From: Christensenellaceae bacterium
Lineage (GTDB): Bacteria > Bacillota > Clostridia > Christensenellales > Aristaeellaceae
DNA: 64,000 bases
Assembly (NCBI GenBank): GCA_020025205.1
Contig: JAHHSO010000004.1
Span: 28,877 to 92,876, forward strand
Reading direction: 5' to 3'
In this document: piece by piece, positions 1 to 8,497 of the stretch
Layout: the number at the start of each line of letters is the position of its first letter
Numbering within the stretch: position 1 is the first letter of the stretch
Translations under genes and position numbers: made by a program
Notes under the pieces: generated by a model
The model's input: only the letters and a program-made list of their open reading frames with translations
Told to the model about the DNA's origin: nothing
The model's database searches: none

Positions 1-335
1 TGATAATCGCTCGTGACGATTAAAATACGCTTTTTCTCTGCACCGCCAAGCAGTTCTGCTGCACAGCGCAAATTCTCCATAGTGTCCTGTGATACCCTGT
101 CCAGCAGCATGATTTCTCGCGGTATGCCCAGATTTTCAAGCATATCTGCCATCACTTCCGATTCGCTGATCAAAGTGCCTGGCAGTATGCCGCCGCAGAG
201 CACCAGCTGTCCGCAATCCGCGCGAAACTGCTGATACGTCTTTGCGGCCTGAAGCACCCTTGCCTCCAATTCCTGCGTAGGCCTGTCATCCTCGCCCAGC
301 CTTACCCCAAGAAGGACAAGCGCGTCGTACCTCAC
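1..335 (-). CDS. YdcF/DUF218-family protein, 5' part only
   Basis: The gene runs off the window start, so only about 111 N-terminal residues are seen. The protein begins MRYDALVLLGVRL and continues through a 'LVLCGGILPG' strand, an 'SEVMADMLENLGIPREIMLLD' helix and 'DTMENLRCAAELL', then 'RILIVTSDY'. This order (LG, GG, SE..M, DT.EN, TSD) is the signature of the DUF218/YdcF/SanA fold, which binds a nucleotide or lipid-carrier-like ligand; exact function varies. The GTG start overlaps the TGA of the upstream HAD gene (GTGA), so translation is probably coupled. No N-terminal membrane segment is present, so it looks like a cytosolic YdcF rather than SanA/ElyC. Confidence 0.72.
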   Translation of the reverse strand, partial: MRYDALVLLGVRLGEDDRPTQELEARVLQAAKTYQQFRADCGQLVLCGGILPGTLISESEVMADMLENLGIPREIMLLDRVSQDTMENLRCAAELLGGAEKKRILIVTSDY

Positions 336-985
336 AGTTTGGACAGCTGGACAAGCAGCTCCTCCGGCGTCGCGGCGATAGAATCTGCGCCCGCATTTTG
401 GAGGCACTCCACCGAGCGGAAGCCCCAGCTCACCGCGCAGCAAATCAGCCCCGCATTGTGTGCCGTCTCCACGTCCACATCGGAGTCGCCCACATATACG
501 GCCTCCTCTTTGCTCACGCCCAGCTCCTCCATCGCGCGCAGCACGCTGTCCGGCGCAGGTTTGCGCCTTCTTGACGGGTCGTCGCCGACAGCGGACTGCA
601 TTCTGTCGCCAAAGTACGCGCGGCTGAGTTCCTTGACCGCAAAATCGATTTTATTGGACACAATCGCCAGTTTTACCCCTTGTTCGGCAAGCGTGTCCAA
701 TATTTCGATCACGCCGTCATATGGGCGCGTCTTGTCGCGGCTGTGTACCGCATAATGCGCCACGAAAGCATCATAAACCGGCTGAAACAGCGCACTTTCC
801 CGTCCGCCCGGCACTGCACGCTCGATGAGCTTGCCGATGCCGTTTCCGACAAAATTTCTCACTTCGTCAATCGTGCGTTCAGGCAGGCCGCACGATTTCA
901 GTGCTGCATTGGTACTTGCCGCCAGATCATCCAGTGAATTGAGCAGTGTTCCATCCAGATCCCAAATCACAGCTTTTATATGCAT
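332..985 (-). CDS. HAD-family phosphatase, phosphoglycolate-phosphatase-like
   Basis: 217 residues, normal for the Gph/PpaX branch of HAD hydrolases. Motif I is DLDGTLLNS (nucleophile Asp9, acid Asp11), followed by an alpha-helical cap with VGNGIGKLIERA, motif II IVSNK, the motif III Lys in RRRKPAPDS, and motif IV VGDSDVDVETAHNAG. Such enzymes dephosphorylate small phosphoesters such as 2-phosphoglycolate or release pyrophosphate; the exact substrate cannot be told here. A GGAGG site lies 8 bases before the ATG. It overlaps the following YdcF-like gene by four bases and lies about 100 bases downstream of radA on the same strand, so the three may form one transcript. Confidence 0.85.
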   Translation of the reverse strand: MHIKAVIWDLDGTLLNSLDDLAASTNAALKSCGLPERTIDEVRNFVGNGIGKLIERAVPGGRESALFQPVYDAFVAHYAVHSRDKTRPYDGVIEILDTLAEQGVKLAIVSNKIDFAVKELSRAYFGDRMQSAVGDDPSRRRKPAPDSVLRAMEELGVSKEEAVYVGDSDVDVETAHNAGLICCAVSWGFRSVECLQNAGADSIAATPEELLVQLSKL

Positions 986-1091
986 CTGTTTTTCCTCCGT
1001 ATGGTTTAATTATCCTTCCCGCTCGTCAAATTCTTTCCATTCAGCGCATCCATACACTGTAAAGACGAATGCATATCAGCCCATTATAGGC

Positions 1092-2459
1092 TTATCCAAT
1101 CAAAACGGCCATCGCCTCTGCAACCGTCTCCACACCATAAACGCGCATTCCCTCCGGCGCATGCAGATGCCGAGCATTTTCGTTCGGGATCACGCACGTT
1201 TTAAAACCAAGACGTGCGCATTCTGCCAGCCTCCGCTCAGCCTGCGAAACGGCGCGGATTTCACCCGCCAGTCCAACTTCGCCAATAACCGCCCAATCTG
1301 CCGGAATACAGGTATCCTTGACGCTTGAAGCTACCGCCGCGCAAAGGGACAGATCCGCTGCCGGTTCTGACAATTCCAGTCCGCCCGCCACATTGACATA
1401 CACATCCTGATTGAACAGCGAAATGCCTGCGCGTTTTTCCATCACCGCCAGCAAAAGAGCCAGACGCCCCGCATCAAATCCGTTTGTCGTCCGCCGCGGG
1501 GTGCCGTATGCCGTCTGAAGCGCCAGCGCCTGCACATCCACCAGCATCGGCCGCGAGCCTTCAATCGCGCAGTGTACACAGGAGCCCGGCACATTGCGCG
1601 CCCTTGTAGACAAAAGCAGTTCCGACGGATTTTTTACAGGCACCATGCCAGTCTCCCGCATTTCAAACAACCCCAGCTCATTCACCGAGCCAAACCGGTT
1701 TTTCACCGCACGCAAAATACGGTACTCATGCTGCCTGTCGCCTTCAAAGTACAGCACTACGTCCACCATGTGTTCCAGAATGCGCGGGCCGGCAATCGCT
1801 CCCTCTTTGGTCACATGACCGACCAGAAAAACTGCACAGCCTGTCGTCTTAGCCATGCGCATCAGAAGGCTGGCGCACTCTCGCACCTGTGACACGCTGC
1901 CCGGTGCGCTGGCCATATCCGGGCGATACATGGTCTGAATGGAGTCCACAATCATATAATCTGGAGCAATCTCTTCCCAGCGCCGCTCCGCTGAATCCAT
2001 GGCATTTTCGCTCAAAACCATCAGGTTTTTGCTCGATACCCCCAGCCGCTTGGCGCGCATCTTCACTTGACGTGCTGACTCCTCGCCGGATATATACAAA
2101 ACACGGGCACCGCTTTGTGCCAGATGTTCAGACGCCTGAAGAAGAAGCGTCGATTTTCCGATGCCCGGATCGCCGCCCACAAGCATCAAAGAGCCAGCCA
2201 CCACGCCGCCGCCCAGCACACGATCCAGTTCCTCAATACCAGTAGACGCGCGCTCTGACGCATCCTCTGGAATTTCATCCAGCCGCATGGCATCAGCCCC
2301 GGTTCCCGGGCGCTGCTTATTGGCCTTGACCGGCGCAGCCTGCTGCGGTGCCTGTTCCACCAGCGTATTCCATGCGCCGCATCCAGGACATTTGCCCATC
2401 CACCTGGGCGATTCATACCCGCATTTGCCGCACACAAAAACCGTCTTTTCCTTCGCCAT
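1092..2459 (-). CDS. radA: DNA repair protein RadA
   Basis: 455 residues, standard RadA length. It starts with a C4 zinc finger (CGKCGYESPRWMGKCPGC), then a RecA-like ATPase core with Walker A GGDPGIGKST, Walker B-like YMIVDSIQT, and the RadA-specific KNRFG motif, and ends with a Lon-protease-like domain (about residue 290 onward) that lacks a protease function in this family. RadA is a DnaB-like branch-migration motor that processes recombination intermediates. The ATG is preceded by AGGAGA at good spacing. In many Clostridia it sits next to disA or clpC; here neither is present, and it reads toward a HAD phosphatase. Confidence 0.97.
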   Translation of the reverse strand: MAKEKTVFVCGKCGYESPRWMGKCPGCGAWNTLVEQAPQQAAPVKANKQRPGTGADAMRLDEIPEDASERASTGIEELDRVLGGGVVAGSLMLVGGDPGIGKSTLLLQASEHLAQSGARVLYISGEESARQVKMRAKRLGVSSKNLMVLSENAMDSAERRWEEIAPDYMIVDSIQTMYRPDMASAPGSVSQVRECASLLMRMAKTTGCAVFLVGHVTKEGAIAGPRILEHMVDVVLYFEGDRQHEYRILRAVKNRFGSVNELGLFEMRETGMVPVKNPSELLLSTRARNVPGSCVHCAIEGSRPMLVDVQALALQTAYGTPRRTTNGFDAGRLALLLAVMEKRAGISLFNQDVYVNVAGGLELSEPAADLSLCAAVASSVKDTCIPADWAVIGEVGLAGEIRAVSQAERRLAECARLGFKTCVIPNENARHLHAPEGMRVYGVETVAEAMAVLIG

Positions 2460-2576
2460 GTTCTTCTCCTGTCTGTCGTTTCTTTATATTGTATCACACT
2501 TTCATTCTGATGGAAACCGGATCTCCGACCGGTGTTTAATTTGTTATGTTATCTATTAAAACTGAATGTTTTACAA

Positions 2577-2605
2577 TTGAATCCTCTGCATAGATACGCT
2601 ATAAT
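2577..2605 (+). promoter_or_regulatory. Predicted sigma-A promoter for the metallophosphoesterase-like gene
   Basis: TTGAAT and TATAAT are separated by 17 bases. The start codon lies about 140 bases downstream, so the transcript would have a fairly long leader. The 285 bases between radA and the next gene hold nothing else I can support. Confidence 0.6.
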
Positions 2606-2744
2606 ATTCAAGTAGAAATTTTTAAACTTTCATTTTCGATACGAATGCATCAGCGCGTGCTATCCATACAAAAGAACCTTGAAAAAGTGCCTGCACGCGG
2701 GGCCGCACACATTTCATTTCTTTCGTCAAGCGAGGTCCTGAGCC

Positions 2745-3869
2745 ATGAACAGACGTCCAGTCAAGAGCCGAAGCGGCTACGATTCCTTCTCTCCACGTCA
2801 CACCGCCCATTTCACCGTCGATCAGCCAGACGGCCATTTCTTTGAACCGCGCAGAAAACGTCGCCCCGGTCTTCTGATTCTCCTGTTTCTGCTTGCCTTC
2901 GCCGCCCTTCTTCTATCCATCAATTTTGTTCGAGATCAATTTGTCCATGTTGCTCATGTCTCTGTTCCTATTCGCGGCATGAACGAATCATTTGAAGGCT
3001 ATACCATCCTTCATCTGTCTGACTTGAAAGGGACTTATTTCGGCACCAACCAGAGTTTTCTCCGCACAGCACTCAAAAATAAGCATTTTGACATCGTGGC
3101 GCTCACCGGAGACATGGTCTCCTCCCGCGGCAATGCACAGCCGCTTTATGCTCTGATTGACATGCTGCGCGAATTAAATCCAGATGCCCCCATCTACTTC
3201 ATCCCTGGCGACGCTGATCCCACGCCGACCTCCATGACCTATGCACAGGGCGGCAGTCCCTTTGCGCCATGGGTGCTTGGCGCACATCAGCGCGGGGCCC
3301 AGCTGCTCAGTTCCCCCGTTTCTTTCGAGCGGGATGGTCAAAAGTTATGGCTGACTACAAGCGCACTTTTGAATCTCGATCTGGATACCATGCAGGGACA
3401 ATTTGAGATGCAGTATTTCAAGGCCCTTGAGTCGGGAGATGAAAACGAAATTGAGCTGTCCAAATACAATCTGAATTGGCTGGAAAATACCCGCACCGCA
3501 CGGACTGCCATGAAAGAAAACGACATCTACATCTCCTTGACACACGTTCCTCCAACAGACGAAGAGCTGCTCTATGCGCCGCCCGGCAGCCTGAGCAGTC
3601 GTCTGCATTTGGTCTTGTGCGGGCATTATCTTGGCGGGCTTGTGCGTCTGCCCGGTCTGGGTCCCATCTTCATGCCTTCAAAAAACCTGCCGCTATACGG
3701 TCTGTTCCCCGGGAAAGATACATACTGCGGGCTTATAAAAAAAGGCTCAACCTATTTGTACGACAGTCCTGGCCTTGGCAGCAACGACGGGCTGTATCCA
3801 CCATTCTTTTTCCGGTTTTTCAATCCGCCAACAGCCACGCTCCTGTCTCTGACTCCATCCAGCCTTTAA
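2745..3869 (+). CDS. Membrane-anchored metallophosphoesterase-like protein with degenerate active site
   Basis: 374 residues. A basic N-terminus (to about residue 40) is followed by one membrane helix (LLILLFLLAFAALLLSI), then a calcineurin-type phosphoesterase domain of the YkuE kind with the active site outside. Motif I reads LSDLK instead of SDLH; motif II TGDM is intact; motif III reads PGDAD instead of GNHD; the THVP histidine is kept; the last motif reads CGHYLGG instead of GHTHGG. Three of the usual metal or catalytic histidines and the Asn are therefore missing, so it may bind rather than cleave its ligand. The start has GAGGT nine bases upstream. It is transcribed alone and converges on the TAXI/TRAP genes. 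Confidence 0.75.
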   Translation: MNRRPVKSRSGYDSFSPRHTAHFTVDQPDGHFFEPRRKRRPGLLILLFLLAFAALLLSINFVRDQFVHVAHVSVPIRGMNESFEGYTILHLSDLKGTYFGTNQSFLRTALKNKHFDIVALTGDMVSSRGNAQPLYALIDMLRELNPDAPIYFIPGDADPTPTSMTYAQGGSPFAPWVLGAHQRGAQLLSSPVSFERDGQKLWLTTSALLNLDLDTMQGQFEMQYFKALESGDENEIELSKYNLNWLENTRTARTAMKENDIYISLTHVPPTDEELLYAPPGSLSSRLHLVLCGHYLGGLVRLPGLGPIFMPSKNLPLYGLFPGKDTYCGLIKKGSTYLYDSPGLGSNDGLYPPFFFRFFNPPTATLLSLTPSSL

Positions 3870-3881
3870 TTTCACTGCAAC

Positions 3882-3917
3882 AAAAAAGATCGGGGATTTT
3901 GTCTCCGATCTTTTTTT
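3882..3917. terminator. Bidirectional rho-independent terminator
   Basis: GATCGGGGA and TCTCCGATC form a 9-bp stem with a 5-base loop, flanked by an A-run on the left and a T-run on the right. It ends both the phosphoesterase-like gene and the opposing TRAP operon. Confidence 0.85.
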
Positions 3918-3926
3918 GTGGAAAGA

Positions 3927-4877
3927 TCATTCTTTTAAAATGCCTTTTTCCCTGTAGTATCGCGCTGCACCTTCATGAAGCGGTACGCCCGCCAACTCGC
4001 TGCACGCCTCCATCGGATCAGCACGGCGGAGTGCCGCGTGGGTCTGCTGAAGGCTGTCCCAATTTTCCCAGAACAGTCTGGTCATCTGATAAACAATTTC
4101 TTCATCCACGTCATTGGTAACGAACAGCGTCAACTTGACAGCTGACGTAGGCACATCCTCTTCCTGCCCTTCATATGTGCCCGCAGGGATGATATACGGC
4201 ACATACCATGGATAGTTGTCTTTCAGTTTTTCAACCGTTTCTGGCGGAATCGGCAGAAGGCGTGCATCCGTCGTCGTCAGGATCTGTGTCACTGCCGCGT
4301 TTGGCGTGCCTGCCATCACCCATACTCCGTCCAGCTGTTTGTTGCTGATTGCATCTGCAGATTCTGAGGTTCCCATGTATTCCGCTTTCACATCGTCCAG
4401 CGAAAGTCCCGCTGCCGCCAGATGCACAACGGCTTCATCCACAGTGGTCGATCCTGGCGCGCCAACAGAAATATGTCTGCCCGCCAAATCTTCAAGTGTC
4501 TGAATGCCGCTTGCTTCCGTAACAACCAGCTGATTGGGATTCACATACAGACCGGCAAAAATCCGCAGATTCTCGTTTGCATATCCTTCAAAACTTGCCT
4601 GTCCTTCACGCGCCTGACAGACGAGGCTCAGCGTGGCAATACCGATTTGTGCCTCCCCGTCATAGGCCTGATTCAGATTATCAATGCCGCCTCCGGATGG
4701 TGTGGCTGTTGCGCGCATGCCGTCAATTTGCTCATTCCAGATCTGGCAAATCGCTGCGCTGATCGGATAGAATGTAGATGCGGTGCCGGCCGTCACAAAA
4801 TTGATATTCACTGCCTGTGCCCCGGCAGAAACGAACAAAAGAAGCACTGCCGCTGCCATTGTCAGCCGTTTTTTCAT
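3927..4877 (-). CDS. TAXI-family TRAP transporter solute-binding protein
   Basis: 316 residues. A signal peptide ends near AGAQA, with no lipobox Cys, so it is predicted to be released or held by other means. Mature sequence starts NINFVTAGTASTFYPISAAICQIWNE, typical of the TAXI family (TRAP-associated extracytoplasmic immunogenic protein), with the usual GGGIDNLN and VGAPGSTTVDEA blocks. It captures an unidentified organic acid or amino acid for the permease encoded just upstream. Its ATG overlaps the TGA of the permease, so the two are translationally coupled; here the permease gene comes first, the reverse of the more common order. Confidence 0.93.
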   Translation of the reverse strand: MKKRLTMAAAVLLLFVSAGAQAVNINFVTAGTASTFYPISAAICQIWNEQIDGMRATATPSGGGIDNLNQAYDGEAQIGIATLSLVCQAREGQASFEGYANENLRIFAGLYVNPNQLVVTEASGIQTLEDLAGRHISVGAPGSTTVDEAVVHLAAAGLSLDDVKAEYMGTSESADAISNKQLDGVWVMAGTPNAAVTQILTTTDARLLPIPPETVEKLKDNYPWYVPYIIPAGTYEGQEEDVPTSAVKLTLFVTNDVDEEIVYQMTRLFWENWDSLQQTHAALRRADPMEACSELAGVPLHEGAARYYREKGILKE

Positions 4878-6736
4878 ACCCTGTTTTCCCCTTTTTTTCT
4901 CTCTTGAAGTGCTCTGCTGTCAAGTATAATGGCTGCCCCAATCAAAACCATCGCCGCAAGGTCTGTCTGCCACGCCGGATGGATGGACAAAAGCCCTCCT
5001 GCAATCAAAAACCCTCTGCACACAAGTTTTTTGAGCGTCCTGTGCGTCATCCCGGAAAGGCCTGCCGTCAGCGCCAAAACACCGATGACAGAAGTCAGAA
5101 GGGCGCCGATTGGAAACCTGCCATTTTCACACAAAAGCACAGGATCATGCAGAAAAAAGAACGGCAGAATGAATCCAGCTGCACCCAGACGCATGGCCGT
5201 CAATGCCGTTTGGGTCATGTTGCTCTTTGCGATGCCGGAAGCGACATAAGCGCTCATGGCAACCGGCGGCGTGATGTTGGACAGGCACGCGTACATCAGG
5301 CAAAACATGTTTGCCGCCATCTCCGTCGCCCCTGCGTTTCTAAGCACTGGAACCGCCACGGTATACACAATTACATACGCAGCCACGCCTGGAACACCCA
5401 TGCCTAAAATGATAGACATGACCATCACCATGATACCGCCCAGCAGGAGCTTTCCTTCTCCTACAACGTTTAAAATCAATTCTCCAAAATGCAGTCCAAG
5501 ACCGGTCATATTGACAGAACCAATGATGACGCCGATGACAATGCAGCTTACGCCAACACCCACAGCGCTCCGGCTGCCTTCCAGTGCCGCGTCTATGACA
5601 TCCCTGAAGTGCATCCGTGTTTCTTTTTTCATCCAAGAAACCAGAATAATCGCTGCCAGCGATACAACAGCGGCAAACAGCGGCGTATATCCCATCAGCA
5701 TCATCCCTGCCAGTACGACAATGGGAACAAGCAGATGCCCCCGCTCGCGGAGAACCTTTCCTGCCTTGGGCAGGTTCTCTGGCGACAGGCCGGACAATCC
5801 CAGCCGCCTGGCTTCCAGATGCACTGAATACAGCAGCGACAGGTAATAGAGCAGCGCCGGGATCAGCGCCGCCAGGATCACTTTTTGATAGCTGACCCCC
5901 ATGAATTCTGCCATTACAAAGCCCACAGCGCCCATAATCGGCGGAGTAAACTGGCCTCCTGTGGAAGCCGCCGCTTCAACGGCAGCTGCAAATTCCTTCC
6001 TGTATCCGGTTTTTTCCATCAAGGGAATTGTAATGGAGCCGGTTGTCGCGACATTGGCCACTGCCGACCCGTTCATCATCCCCATCAATGCCGAAGCCAG
6101 CACAGATACCTTGGCCGGGCCTCCCGGAGATCGCCCTGCGAGCGTGAGCGCCAGATCATTGATGAGCTGAGAAAATCCGCTTTTCTTTAAAAACGCGCCA
6201 AACAGCACAAATATAAAGATGTATGTCGCAGAAACGCCCGCACCCGTTCCAAGTATGCCGTTTGTGTCCCAAACAAGCGCCTTCACAACACGTTTGAGCG
6301 TGAACGCGTTTGTTCCAAAAACCCCCGGCACATAGCGCCCCCACCACGCGAAGTAAGAAAGAAACAGCAGCGCAATAGCCGCCAAACTGCCGCTTGCGCG
6401 TCGTGCCGCTTCAAACACCGTCAGCAGGCAGATTATGCCCGCAAAGACATCCGTTCCATTCAGCCGTCCTGTTCTGGCCACGGCATCGTATCTGAAAAAA
6501 AGATATGAAAAGCTGACAAGCGCCGCTGCCATGAACGCGGCATTTACAATAGCTTCTGATCGAATCTGTTTCTTTTTAGAAGCCGGATACAAAAGAAAAG
6601 TCAGTGGCAAAAGGAACAGGATATGAGCCGTTCGCAGTTTGACTGCCCCCATACGCCCAAACGTGTTGACCCAGAGCTGGAAGATCGTCCATGCCAGCAG
6701 TATGGCCGCAATCAGCCGCTTTTTTCCCCGTTCCAT
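4874..6736 (-). CDS. TRAP transporter fused permease (4TM/12TM), TAXI type
   Basis: 620 residues with hydrophobic segments throughout. The first quarter resembles the small DctQ-like subunit; the remainder is the large DctM-like subunit, with motifs such as FGAFLKKSGFSQLINDLA, SGSAVANVATTGSITIPLM (here NGSAVANVATTG), EAAASTGGQFTPPIMGA and CLMYACLSNITPPVA. It drives sodium- or proton-coupled uptake of the solute delivered by the TAXI protein encoded downstream. A GGAGG site precedes the ATG. The substrate cannot be predicted from sequence. Confidence 0.93.
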   Translation of the reverse strand: MERGKKRLIAAILLAWTIFQLWVNTFGRMGAVKLRTAHILFLLPLTFLLYPASKKKQIRSEAIVNAAFMAAALVSFSYLFFRYDAVARTGRLNGTDVFAGIICLLTVFEAARRASGSLAAIALLFLSYFAWWGRYVPGVFGTNAFTLKRVVKALVWDTNGILGTGAGVSATYIFIFVLFGAFLKKSGFSQLINDLALTLAGRSPGGPAKVSVLASALMGMMNGSAVANVATTGSITIPLMEKTGYRKEFAAAVEAAASTGGQFTPPIMGAVGFVMAEFMGVSYQKVILAALIPALLYYLSLLYSVHLEARRLGLSGLSPENLPKAGKVLRERGHLLVPIVVLAGMMLMGYTPLFAAVVSLAAIILVSWMKKETRMHFRDVIDAALEGSRSAVGVGVSCIVIGVIIGSVNMTGLGLHFGELILNVVGEGKLLLGGIMVMVMSIILGMGVPGVAAYVIVYTVAVPVLRNAGATEMAANMFCLMYACLSNITPPVAMSAYVASGIAKSNMTQTALTAMRLGAAGFILPFFFLHDPVLLCENGRFPIGALLTSVIGVLALTAGLSGMTHRTLKKLVCRGFLIAGGLLSIHPAWQTDLAAMVLIGAAIILDSRALQERKKGENRV

Positions 6737-6750
6737 GCCTATCCTCCGTT

Positions 6751-6787
6751 TTTCTTAAAATAAGGGGAAAACCTGCATTTTCCCCTT
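6751..6787 (-). terminator. Rho-independent terminator after the peptidoglycan-binding gene
   Basis: AAGGGGAAAA and TTTTCCCCTT form a 10-bp stem. On the minus strand it is followed by TTATTTT, and it lies between the gene ending at 6793 and the start of the TRAP permease at 6736. Confidence 0.7.
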
Positions 6788-6792
6788 GTTTT

Positions 6793-7605
6793 TTATTCGC
6801 CAAATATCTCTATGCCATCCACCCGAATCCCCATCTGCTCAAGCAGCGCCCGGGTCACATAGGCCTCGCCCTGATAGGCATAAACACGGCTTTTTTCATC
6901 GGCCACAAAGAGCTTTCCTGCAAAAGATCCCATCGCACCTTCACACAGTCCATTCTCACCGCTTGTAATCAGTGCGATTTCCACGTCTTTTTCTTTGTTC
7001 ACAAACTGCCAGTTTCCCTCTTCATAAGTGCCTTCATAGCCAAATTGCGTCAAAAATCCCGTCAGCGGATAAAGAGTTTCCCCTTCCGCTTCACCCGTCA
7101 TGAACATGATGTCTTCGCCATTCACGCTGAGCAGCTGCTCGCCCATCACAAACGGCGCATTTTTCACGTCCGGCGTAGGCGTCGGAGCAGGCGTCGGCAC
7201 AGGGGTCGGGCTGGGCGTAGGGGTGGGTTCAGGGGTTGGAGTCGGGGACGGAACAGGCGTCGGCTTCACAATCACATCGTCCGCAAACATACGTTCAAGC
7301 GTTGCCGGGCCCACTTTTCCGTCAATCTTCTCCAAATCATGCGCACGCTGGAATGCGCGGACAGCTTTCTGCGTCTGCAGTCCAAACAGTCCATCCGCCT
7401 CGCCCAAATAGTATCCCAGTTCTTTCAGCCGTTCCTGAAGCTGGACAACGTCTTCGCCTTTCTTGCCGCGCATGAGGATGCGCTCGCCAAGTTCAGCCTG
7501 CGAATTCCACTCCTTGGGAATTGGTGTAGATTCCACAGACTCTGCCGCTGCAACCGGCGCAAGTGCCAGAAACATACAAAGCAGTACCGCAATTTTTCGA
7601 TTCAT
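6793..7605 (-). CDS. Secreted peptidoglycan-binding protein with Pro/Thr linker and copper-amine-oxidase-like domain
   Basis: 270 residues. Signal peptide to about residue 21 (LALAPVAAA). Residues about 46-110 form a PG_binding_1 domain (GEDVVQLQERLKELGYY ... DGLFGLQTQKAVRAFQRAH ... GKVGPATLERMF). Residues about 113-147 are a low-complexity linker of Pro-Thr and Pro-Ser repeats. The C-terminal 120 residues look like the 'copper amine oxidase N-terminal' stalk domain (LYPLTGFLTQFGY ... VYAYQGEAYVTRALLEQMGI), which in Firmicutes is a surface module rather than an oxidase. It probably sits in the cell wall. No catalytic domain is seen. The gene is monocistronic, with its own terminator. Confidence 0.83.
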   Translation of the reverse strand: MNRKIAVLLCMFLALAPVAAAESVESTPIPKEWNSQAELGERILMRGKKGEDVVQLQERLKELGYYLGEADGLFGLQTQKAVRAFQRAHDLEKIDGKVGPATLERMFADDVIVKPTPVPSPTPTPEPTPTPSPTPVPTPAPTPTPDVKNAPFVMGEQLLSVNGEDIMFMTGEAEGETLYPLTGFLTQFGYEGTYEEGNWQFVNKEKDVEIALITSGENGLCEGAMGSFAGKLFVADEKSRVYAYQGEAYVTRALLEQMGIRVDGIEIFGE

Positions 7606-7645
7606 GTCTATTCCTCCTGTTCTTGAGCGCGTTTCCGCTCTTTTC

Positions 7646-8293
7646 TCATAGAAAGAAACGATCCATCATGCCATTTTCATGCATGTGAAAGCCATGAATG
7701 CCCAGTTTCATTGCGCCGCACACATTGTCAAGCATATCATCAATAAAAAGCGTTCGCTGCGGCTCAAGATCAAAGCGCTCAATCAGCGTTTCATAAATTT
7801 CCTGCTCAGGCTTCATCTGATGGCATTCAAAGGAGATGACGCCGCCGTCAAACACTTGAAAGTACTCTGCAAATTTTTCCCGAAGCCGCTCGTACCCGCT
7901 TTGGGGATAATTCGACAGGAGATACAGTTTCTTGCCTGCTCTGCGACATCTCTTTGCCGCACGCCACCCCTCTTCAATGGGGCTTTTCAGCTCAATCCAT
8001 CCAGTGAGCGCGTTCATATACTCTTCCTTTTTGCAGCCAAACTCTGCCGCCAGACGTTCGGCTGCCTCTTCATAGTCCATCGTTCCTCGGTCAAACATCG
8101 GCCAGTATGGGCCAGTATAGACATGTTCGTGCATGTGCTGCTGCATGGCTTCATCGCCGGGAAAAAGCCGTTCAAGAAAATCATCCGGCGCAAAGCGAAT
8201 CAGAATATTTCCAATATCGAAAACCACAGCATCGACTTTATGCCACGGCATGGTCTCGTATTCAAGATCAAAACGAATTCCGTCATTCATCAT
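7646..8293 (-). CDS. HAD-superfamily hydrolase (subfamily IA, YihX-like)
   Basis: 215 residues. Motif I is VFDIGNILI, the D-x-G-N form typical of YihX and related sugar-phosphate phosphatases. Motif II is LLSNYP, the Lys is in HQMKPEQEIYETLIERF, and motif IV is LFIDDMLDNVCGAMKLGIHGF. Relatives dephosphorylate glucose-1-phosphate. The phosphoglucomutase gene lies about 200 bases upstream on the same strand, but a terminator separates them, so a shared role is only suggestive. Start: AAAGGAAA precedes two adjacent in-frame ATGs; either could be used. Confidence 0.8.
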   Translation of the reverse strand: MMNDGIRFDLEYETMPWHKVDAVVFDIGNILIRFAPDDFLERLFPGDEAMQQHMHEHVYTGPYWPMFDRGTMDYEEAAERLAAEFGCKKEEYMNALTGWIELKSPIEEGWRAAKRCRRAGKKLYLLSNYPQSGYERLREKFAEYFQVFDGGVISFECHQMKPEQEIYETLIERFDLEPQRTLFIDDMLDNVCGAMKLGIHGFHMHENGMMDRFFL

Positions 8294-8448
8294 TCTATTT
8301 CCTTTCCTGGAACAATTCTGTCATTATTTCGCCGGAAGCAATGTATTTTCCTGCCTGATTCCAGCAATAGACGCAAGCATGTAAAATATGGGAACGCGTT
8401 AATCTGCTCCGCTTGTGTGATCGTTTTTTTCCGCCCTTTGCGGCAGAT

Positions 8449-8483
8449 TAAAAAAGGCCGCTGCATGCAGACACACAGCGGTC
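8449..8483 (-). terminator. Rho-independent terminator after phosphoglucomutase
   Basis: GGCCGCTG and CAGCGGTC pair (one G-T), followed on the minus strand by a run of six T. It lies just past the stop codon of the mutase gene. Confidence 0.8.
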
Positions 8484-8497
8484 TTTCAATCCTTCAA

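Noticed and set aside
2622..2837. 71-codon minus-strand frame upstream of the phosphoesterase-like gene
   Set aside because: Overlaps a good promoter and the coding start of the opposing gene, with no ribosome site.
7150..7270. Short tandem repeats read at first as a possible CRISPR or satellite
   Set aside because: They are the codons of the Pro-Thr linker in the peptidoglycan-binding protein, in frame and irregular.
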